A stretch of DNA of 64,000 nt from Diphasiastrum complanatum (lineage: Eukaryota; Streptophyta; Lycopodiopsida; Lycopodiales; Lycopodiaceae). The notes under the pieces are model-generated. The model saw only the letters and a list, made by a program, of their open reading frames with translations. It ran no database searches and was not told the DNA's origin. The stretch covers positions 5,063,125 through 5,127,124 of the forward strand of contig CM055097.1 of NCBI GenBank assembly GCA_029204225.1, read 5' to 3'. Position 1 is the stretch's first letter. Each line of letters opens with the position of its first letter. Position numbers and translations under genes: made by a program. Below, piece after piece: positions 55,465 through 64,000 of the stretch.

Positions 55465-56986
55465 ATGGCCCATACCAAGCAAATAGCACGTCTTACCACA
55501 TTTGTCCCACCTCCTCGTCCTCCTGTACAAAGGGCAGTGGGCACTGGTAGGAGAGTAGATCGGCCTAGAAGACCATGGTGAAGGGATATCAGGAGACTAC
55601 AGAGGTTTGTGAGATTAGTGACAAGGTCAGTCCGACATGATGTTCGTTGGAACATAATAGCCCTAGAAGCCCTCCATATTTCCTATGAGGACTTTCAAGT
55701 TAAATTCTATGAGGACTCTACGCTTTGCACAGTGCACGCCAAGAGAGTTACCCTCATGCCTCAAGACATGCATCTTGTCATGAGGCTGAGGAGTACACAC
55801 GATCATGTCTTTAAGAGTGGCTTCACCTCTAGGCCACCACCTACAGAGAGAGGGCCTGTTTCTCAATGAAATAAGAGAAAGCAGACCAAGCTCACCAGGC
55901 CTACCAGGCAAAGGGTAGTACTCAGCGAATCACCATCCCGCCCTCATATCTCTCGTCCTTTGGTTGGACCATCACACCAGTCTGCAATGCATTCTTCTCC
56001 TCCCACCACCCCTAACTATTCAAGTAGTTCCTCTTCCATTCCCTCCATTCCATTCCACAATAACAAGGATATGACCTCTACGTAGATAAAATAATATCGG
56101 ATCTAGATATAAGTTTAATAGGTGATTTTTATAAGGATCTTTGTGTAAGATTTTTTGTTGATCTGAAAGATTCATTTTTGGATTCTGAGAGGTATATAGT
56201 TTTTGATGAGTATGTTGCCAAAGAGATTGATAAGCTAGGAGGTCAATTTTCTTTTTTTCTAAGTTCAATTAACTAGGTAAATCACATAATTAAAGACTTT
56301 TGTGATCCCCTGAAGGAGAAGACAACAGATATATCAGATCCAGTTGTGGAGGCTGGTTTGATGTATTTTGTAAATAGATGTAAATGCAATGATACTAAGG
56401 ACATTGGAGTTGTGCTGTCCTTTTTTGCACACAGCCTTCATAATCCAACTCAGGCAATGAAGTATCTTCTCCATACAACCTCGGATACCAAAGTCTTTAT
56501 TATTCCATACTAAATTACATAGAATATATTCAAGTAATATTTTTAATAGATATTGTAATTCCTTCAATTTAACTAATTATCTCTTGTTTGCAATAAGCAT
56601 TAGAGTATGCATATAATCTCCCTTAGGGAAGATTCAGATGGGATCATTAATCCCATCTGTTTAAAGATGAATTGCTTGAACTCTACCCATGTCAAAATGG
56701 ACGTGATGTACAACAGAATGTTGCAATCTTTGCCAAGGCCGGATGGGGCCACTGTAAATAGCCACCTGGAGATTGTTCATGCAGAAGTAAGTATTTCTCA
56801 TCAAGTATCTGATAGGTAATATGATTTGTTTTTTTTAGAGTGCACAACTAACCTATTATACGTTTTGTGATTGAAGTCAGCTCAGCAAGATGATGGACAT
56901 AGCTATGAATGGTTATCCATCCGCAATATACAGGACTTCTTAGAGTGGTACATCATACAATCCGGGGCTCCAGATATACGAAAGGT
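55465..56986 (+). pseudogene. Copy B, right gene: CENH3-like histone H3 fold fused to decayed Ulp1-like protease
   Basis: Begins MAHTKQIARLTTF, close to the H3 tail. A TGA at 55579-55581 falls where copy A has Leu (PW-stop-RDI). About ten residues of the first H3 helix are deleted. The rest is clear: VRWNIIALEALHISYEDF, FYEDSTLCTVHAKRV, TLMPQDMHLVMRLR. The LCTV segment, missing in copy A, is kept here. A Ser/Pro linker and the helical region (SERYIVFDEYVAKEIDKL, LKEKTTDISDPVVEAG) follow with stops. The protease part has HW changed to H-stop at 56600-56605 and SCGW changed to SYEW, so the catalytic Cys is Tyr. Introns match copy A (donor GTAAGT after 56786; acceptor before 56878). Confidence 0.75.
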
Positions 56987-57380
56987 AAATAGACTAGTGA
57001 ATGGCCTAACTAGGTTATTTTAGTGTACAAATGGTGTTTTTTTTATAAAATGGGGAAGGCCCTTGCCCCTCAATCCTATTGGCTAATATTCACAATGATC
57101 CTATCCATTCATCTTGGACCCAACTTGATCCAAGGGTCCACAAAAAGTACATTGGTAATCACAAGATTCATGTGAGTCCCAATTTAGGCGCAACTCTAAA
57201 AAGTAATCTCTAAGTTCAAAAATGACTTTGGGCCTCTAATTTTATTTTAACTCCAAGGCTCACGTCAAGTTTATTTTATTTACAACTTTACTTGCGTGCT
57301 CATTGGGCCATGGAGTTACGCGCGCAGGATGCCATGCCCTCACAACACATTTTACTGGATGATTTTATTTATTTACACTT

Positions 57381-57403
57381 TGTTGGGAATACTCCCAACA
57401 ATG
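57381..57403. repeat. Short perfect inverted repeat
   Basis: TTGTTGGGA and TCCCAACAA flank ATAC: a 9-bp-arm hairpin about 400 bp past copy B. Possibly the junction of an inserted element's ends. Confidence 0.55.
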
Positions 57404-57565
57404 ACATCTATAATACCCGAAAGAGACGCCACAGGTTCCCATTCATGTATATTTGAAGGATATAGATCTGCAATACAAAACCAAAATAAGCTCTGATTCA
57501 TAAATACAATTACGTTTTAAAAATGACAAGCAACCCAAAAAATTAAGGTACTTACAATTACACTC

Positions 57566-57849
57566 TCAAAAATCATGTGGATTTATTGCCTCCACATTAA
57601 GTTCTGGATGCATATAAACATGTTGAATAAGCACCTCTGAAATGGTTTGTCCTCTTGGAGAAACTTTGAAATCAATAATCCACCCTTTCCAATAAGATAT
57701 ATATGTATACATGGCCTTTTTTTTTTTTGGCAAAAAGCCCCTCTCGCCGATGGATGCATCAGTACCCAAGAAGCCTTATGATATTCACGAGCAATCCATG
57801 AACCTACAAGTACGGTACTTGGACTATAGCTACAAGTACAGTATCCCAA
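57566..57849 (-). pseudogene. Unknown transposon domain (copy 2), frameshifted
   Basis: Minus-strand match to 46060-46476: KASWVLMHPSARGAFCQKKK, then after a shift in an A/T run (near 57719-57729) SYWKGWIIDFKVSPRGQTIS, EVLIQHVYMHPEL and NPHDF. The Cys codon here replaces the TGA of the other copy. It lies about 600 bp beyond the histone-like gene on the opposite strand. Confidence 0.5.
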
Positions 57850-59519
57850 AATAGAGTGATTGCCATGGAAAAAGTGCTCGGTGGATGCAAACGTGATTTG
57901 CCCCTTTCAAGGAGTGTGAAAAATGTTAAAATCTAGCAACTAGATTCATGCCGCGTGGCACCATGATGGATTGACATGCATCATCCACATGTGTACATAA
58001 GTAGAATAGGATTCGATTGAATCAAGTCACCTTTGATTTCCTTGAATTATGTCTAATCAAGGCCAAGTCACATGGTCCTAATTTGTAGGAATTTTCCTTG
58101 AGGTTGGCCACCTCCAAAAAGAGGCACCTTGATCTAAGGGCTAATCTTCCTAACCTAAGGCCTTGATTAGGGTCTACCCTAAGTACATTATTTTTCATTA
58201 GTCTCAGTATTACTCTCATAGTGATTTGAAATGTCTTTGGCATCCTTATAACCCTCGTTATAAATCTCGAAAAGTAGAGCGATTTTGGGGATTTTTGAAA
58301 TGTCTCTGGCCTCCTTATAACCCCTGTTATAAGCCTCTTAAAAGTACGTTCAAAATTACGAGGCTTATTTTGAGGGCCGATGAGGACTCGAGCCATCGTG
58401 CCCCCTTATCGATTCTACCTTTAAAAGAACGCTGAAAATCGCGCGTCTTGTTGTAGTGCCTACTTATGAATTCTAGTAGAAAGCTCAATCAGACTATAAT
58501 TATGAACTCCTTCCCCCCTTCTTGTCTAGAATCACCTCCAAAAAGTCTCTTGGTCAAAGAAAGCATAAACTTTTCAAAGGAAAATCAACTAATCTATATG
58601 TTCTATGAATACGTTGAGCAAGAAGCATATAAAACATTAGAAGAACAAATGAAAAATTACCAAGATAACAAGAATACAAGATTTATTTTGAGAAGTATCG
58701 TATGCCATGAGAGTTCTCTTGAAATTCCAAGACCTGAGCCTTCTCTTTTTTGATGATTTGGTGTTTGTTATCTCTTTTTTCTATATTTTTTTCAAGGGAA
58801 ACGCATCTTCGACAAAATGCATGCAACATTTTACAATTTTTTTCAACATGCACCATTTATGCACTAAAAGGTGGACGTAGATTTGTTTACCTTTTTATGC
58901 ACACACCTTTCACCCCAGGAGTGTATGCAAAAGACAAAATTGCAACAAAAAAACATGTTGGGGAATGTCTGCCTCAGGCTATTGCCCTCTACGAAGGCCC
59001 TTCCCCAACAGAAGGACCTCGGAGAGAAACATCCCCCCCCCCCCTTTTATTTTTCATGTCATGCTTGTTGGAGGCCTATTGTATCATTCATTAACTAATG
59101 AGATAGTGTGTTCTATCTTCATGTCAAAATGTATGGAGTCAATGCTCTAACTTTTTTGTTTTCATGCTATGGATTGGATTGGACACTTGCAAGAGGAAAG
59201 CCTAGTCTCAACCAACAAGGGGAGTACTAGATCTCACTTAGAGCACAAGGGTTTCACATTAGTTTTTCCAATTTATTTGAAACATTGTTTAGCAAGATTT
59301 TGAACCAAAAGTCTAGTATTACATAGTGTTCTATTAGTCATAGTCTTTGTACCAATTGTAGAAGGAGAAAACCCAGGGAGTCACAAAAAAAAAAAAAAAT
59401 TAATGTAAGTCGTCCATTATTGCTACGTTACGTATACTTCATTTCCAACTGCCATGTTAGGTATACTTCATCTCACAGCTAGCTATAGCCTTGTAGCAAA
59501 GTTTTACCACTCATGGGAC
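57850..59519. other. No gene seen apart from small repeats
   Basis: AT-rich region with the 58226 duplication, a C-run at 59034-59044 and an A-run near 59385-59399. The stretch GAAGGCCCTTCCCC near 58996 recalls the GC patch at 8434-8507. Short open frames have no motif. Confidence 0.4.
58226..58345. repeat. 68-bp-spaced direct duplication, each half a TTATAAC hairpin
   Basis: GAAATGTCTTTGGCATCCTT followed by ATAACCCTCGTTATAA recurs as GAAATGTCTCTGGCCTCCTT and ATAACCCCTGTTATAA. Each contains TTATAAC-N4-GTTATAA. No coding role visible. Confidence 0.75.
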
Positions 59520-59860
59520 GATGCGGCTTCAAGGCACGCACACACACGTGTGGTGCCTTTGAGCCCGATGCAATTGGGAGGTGCCAATGTGGCGCCCGAC
59601 GCCGAGCCTGCCAGAACGAACCAGTGCTCTGGAAATTGGCTCATGGGCGCACCCGCGCTGTCCCGAGCAGACGCTCGTGGGGTGGGTCTCGGGCAATGCC
59701 CACGGCCCCTCGGGTAGTGCTTTGCGGCTCCTGAGCTATGTCCATGGCGTCGGCGGGCAGCGGTGTTGTGGCTCCCGAGCAGGTCCATCATCGAGTCCCA
59801 AGCGGCAGCATTGGAGCCGCTCTCACGAGCACTTGCTCACGTGAGAGCATGAGCAGGTTT
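59520..59860. other. GC-rich, CpG-rich island
   Basis: About 340 bp clearly richer in G+C and CpG than its surroundings, open in several frames on both strands, which is expected from composition. No protein motif recognised. It lies about 740 bp before the second chitinase and could be a repeat fragment. Confidence 0.5.
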
Positions 59861-60055
59861 TCATATATATGGCCCCAGCAAGCTCCCATAAATGATTATG
59901 AGATAACCTTCTGGTTGCCTGATGACGTGACGCTCATGGCAACAATTAAAAAAAGCAATGTGTGGCTCAGAGTGCATTGTGGCCAGAGACGCCTATGTGA
60001 CTCTTAGATATGAGGGCTCATGGGGCACTTGGGGCACTTAGAGAGTGATAGTACC

Positions 60056-60130
60056 AGTGTTCGGGAAAGCCGCCATAGTTCAAGAATGGAATCGACATCT
60101 TTTCTCAAAATTCGGCATGGCAAAAATTGT
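60056..60130 (+). repeat. Dispersed repeat, partner at 9595-9670
   Basis: GTGTTCGGGAAAGC and the following 60 bases match 9595-9670 in the same orientation. Confidence 0.6.
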
Positions 60131-60491
60131 ATAGGATTTTTTTATGTCATAAATCTTTGGTTTTATAAGGGAAAACCAGCAAGCAAGCAAGAGCTTGTCA
60201 CTCAATAGAGACAGAAGAACTTTTCACATATCGATTTTTGGAGGGAAACCTCAAAAAGGTTCCAAGAACACTGAGTGATACAGTGGATAGACATTACCTA
60301 CTTATAGTAAGAGCATTCAATATCATAGTGCCCTATTAGTTCACGGTTGATTGCCGTTGTGACACGCCTAAATTCTAGTCTTGTCGCCTTTTTTCTTCCC
60401 GTTTTCTCTTTCCTTTTTGACTAGACTAGAGGCTATGACGTCTGCGTCTCTCCTTCCCAGCCGCCCAGGTTTCCTCTTCCAACCCTGTTTC

Positions 60492-60498
60492 TTATAAG
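60492..60498 (+). promoter_or_regulatory. TATA box candidate for chitinase 2
   Basis: TTATAAG about 100 bp before the start codon. A second candidate, TATAAAG at 60534-60540, would give a shorter leader. If the first is used, a 15-codon upstream ORF starting at 60523 lies in the leader. Confidence 0.4.
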
Positions 60499-60565
60499 AG
60501 ACAAGAGACAGCAGCAAAAGCCATGAAATCAGTTATAAAGACAGCAAGCTGCAGCAAAATATTGA

Positions 60566-61525
<960 letters not shown>

Positions 61526-61760
61526 ATATATTTCTACACGTATTCCGGAACTGATCACGATCAGTCAAATAATGTTGAAAAATGCATGTCTCTTTGTGTA
61601 GGCGCTAGGGGATATATTTCCACACGTACTCTGCAGCTGATCACAATAAGTAATACTGAATAGCACGTAACCAGCAACATATGCCAGAATTAGCAGCAGC
61701 TGGATTAATTCTAAATTAGAGATGTGGAGTCAAATGTTGAAAAGTGCAGGTCTCTTTCCG
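61526..61760 (+). repeat. Imperfect duplication in the chitinase 2 3' region
   Basis: ATATATTTCTACACGTA at 61526 recurs as ATATATTTCCACACGTA at 61612, each followed by CTGATCAC. GTTGAAAAATGCATGTCTCT at 61574 recurs as GTTGAAAAGTGCAGGTCTCT at 61736. The duplicated 3' UTR begins right after the stop codon. Confidence 0.75.
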
Positions 61761-64000
61761 TACTATATACTTGTAATAAAGATTGCAGCAAAACTGCCAA
61801 TGCTGCACGCAGACTGCAGGATACTTTGCAACAAAGAATCGATGAACATATACACTGATTATGATGCCCGCCCTGGGTTGCTTTTGCTAAACATAAAAGT
61901 TAAAACTAGGTTAAAAGCCATGAATGATGAACATATACATAATTTTAGCAGTCCTCTTAAATACTCTAACGTGCAGCTTAATGAAACTAATTGCAATGAT
62001 TGTATGCTGCATATTACTGGGAGGAAAATAAATGTGCTATTCTCCCTCTTAAAACAGACGAAGGGTAGTGAAGTTCTGTGAAATGTATAATATCTAATGA
62101 ACATCCCATTTCTTGGTTGATGTATTGTGTGATAAGTTATCTTATGCAATTATATGCCTTAGCTTAATTTTGTTTTGTTGAAATGTAAACATTCCAATTG
62201 TATATTGAATTGTTGGTTTTGCTTCATTATATAAGAAAATTATCAAAGTTATTGAGATGATGAAGGACCTATTTTGGACCTGTAATAATGTCAAAAAACA
62301 TAGAACATAACATTCATAAAGATGCATGGGAAATAGGTCTTAATCATCATTCACATAAGCAACATAAATGAAAAAATTCTACACAATGTAAAGATCAATC
62401 TCCCTCTTGCAATATGATCACCAAAATGAGGCATGTACATCAGTTACCAAAATGGAAGGTTCTAGAAGTAGGTTTAGGCCCTAAATCTTCACCATCCATC
62501 AAATCAATGGTGAACCGTCTAGATTGGCTAGCTTGACAATGACTACATAGTCTTATGAAATATGAACATAAACATTAAAAGAATGTCATTTGGACCAACT
62601 TGTCCCCCTCCACATAATTTCCACACATGTGGCCTCCACTTTGACCCTTGCTCAAACTATTTGAAGTTTTCATATTTAGGCTCACGTTGATATTTGCCAA
62701 TTTGGACTATTTTTTCCATTCTCCCTCAAATTCAACTTGGCCAAACAAACACCATAATCACCACAATCGACATGTTTTTATCAAGGGCCAAAGTTTGACT
62801 AAGCTACACTTCATTATTATGGCTTATTATACAAGTGAGATCATCATTCCTTGCCTTTGCTCATTTACCATTCATCCTTCCAGTCTTCACTCCTCCCACT
62901 CGCTCTTGAGCTCTCCTTCATTCCACGGTGGTAGGGGCACCACTCATATTTGTTAAAATTGGTTGGAGGAGGTCAATTTCCCTGCCTATGCTCTCATTTT
63001 TCAAACGAAAGTGAAAGATGGACAAGTGGCATCTTGGCAGAATGGTTATGATCAAGAGATGCACGACTGTTGTTTCCAGCTATCAAAAAAGCATGGAGTA
63101 GCAGGCTAGGTGTGGCCACAATTGTCTTGGAGGTTGTTGTGCACTTGGCTAGTATCACATTCACCTTGCCTTTTTTTTTTATTGCCTTGCTTTTAGAGAC
63201 CGACCTCACTTTTTGCATCACTTGATCAATGTAATGTAATTTTAAATGGAAAATGCTTGTCTTTGCACATGCTTGATGTAACTGTTTGTTAGCTTTGATG
63301 CTTGATGTTTAGAGAGTGCTCACTAGAATTTGGAGCATTCTATATGTTCACAACTTTTGAGGAGCTTGGTTGATTTGTGTGATCTCAGCTTGGTTTTAAA
63401 CAAGTCAATCCATGTTTTGAGAGCATTGAATTTTGTTTGTTTCATTTTGATCAATAATGTTATAGATCTTCATGGCAAGACTTACTTTGTCATAGTTGGC
63501 AATGGATTAGCATCCTCTACGAAAAAAAATAGTCTGCATTCAACATCCATGAACTATCCTCTACGAAAAAGCATAGCTTGTCTCCGCATATCTTCAATAA
63601 CATATACAAAAAAAAACTCCAGAAACATGACTCTTTGCCTCTCCACGAGGGAAATGGCAATATTGTTCTTCTCTGTAGAAAAGAAACATGTACTCCACAA
63701 GATCGATGCATGTAAGGTGAGCACAAAGTAATTATCACCATCGAGAGAGATTTGATATGCAGAATGCAGGTATGTGGGGCTGACTAGGTTTGTGTTGTGT
63801 CGCATTCTCATAATTAGCTCAATCATGTTTTGGGAAAGGCTCTAGATTAATCTGTATTATTGTAGTTTGTAAAAGGTAGTAAAGTAGGAGTTGCACCTCA
63901 CTTGTACTAGGCTGGCGAATGGAGCCGAGAGAGTAGTACTTTAGGAGGAGAATAAACAAATTTGAGTGATACCCCTTGCCAAGCATCCTCTTTTGCTTTC
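61761..64000. other. No supported gene
   Basis: Several open frames up to 133 codons occur, but none shows a recognisable motif, splice pattern or good start. A direct repeat of ATCCTCTACGAAAAA occurs near 63512 and 63558. Confidence 0.4.

Noticed and set aside
59454..59844. Overlapping coding frames on both strands of the GC-rich island
   Set aside because: Open frames in many phases follow from high GC; none shows a motif, start context or splice pattern.
61722..62081. A 119-residue gene downstream of chitinase 2
   Set aside because: It begins inside the duplicated 3' region of the chitinase and has no recognisable motif.

Overview
The window reads as nuclear DNA of a land plant with a large, AT-rich genome full of nested transposons. 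Plant-type GT-AG introns, chitinases with secretion signals, a plant 2-oxoglutarate dioxygenase, and Copia, Tat-type Gypsy, Helitron and LINE-like remnants all support this. A seed-free vascular plant such as a fern would fit the hevein-GH18 chitinase architecture and the repeat mix, but that is inference.

Only three genes look like intact host genes. A secreted chitinase with a hevein (CBM18) domain plus a GH18 domain lies at 6918-8045 (-). A shorter GH18 paralogue lies at 60596-61525 (+). Together they suggest an old chitinase locus pulled apart by about 52 kb of transposons. A four-exon 2-oxoglutarate/Fe(II) dioxygenase lies at 19205-21116 (-).

Layout: 0.8-6.2 kb holds the end of a Tat-like Gypsy element (integrase, tandem repeats, then a broken unknown coiled-coil ORF). 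A tRNA-derived SINE head and chitinase 1 follow at 6.8-8.2 kb. 8.2-14.3 kb is AT-rich with no gene seen. 14.4-16.9 kb is copy A of an unusual mobile element. 17.2-17.5 kb is a Copia LTR plus primer-binding site, followed by the dioxygenase. 21.3-34.5 kb is a stack of minus-strand Copia elements with a spliced coiled-coil pseudogene inside. 36.25 kb is a lone LTR. 38.4-42.3 kb is a decayed Helitron with OTU-like and possible RPA-like pieces. 42.35-45.7 kb is a minus-strand Gypsy butted against a plus-strand Copia. 48-50.5 kb is a LINE-like reverse transcriptase. 52-57.9 kb is a second unclassified group of spliced ORFs containing copy B. Chitinase 2 closes the window.

The most notable item is the element present as copies A (14.4-16.9 kb) and B (53.1-57.0 kb). 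Two genes diverge from a shared promoter region. The right-hand gene encodes a histone H3-type fold with CENH3-like features, then a basic Ser/Pro linker, then a C48 (Ulp1/SUMO-protease-like) domain split by introns. The left-hand gene encodes an unknown acidic protein with one conserved intron. In copy B the spacer carries six CACGTG boxes in about 150 bp and TATA boxes facing both ways. Both copies are decayed, but each keeps features the other has lost, so they are independent remnants of a once coding element.
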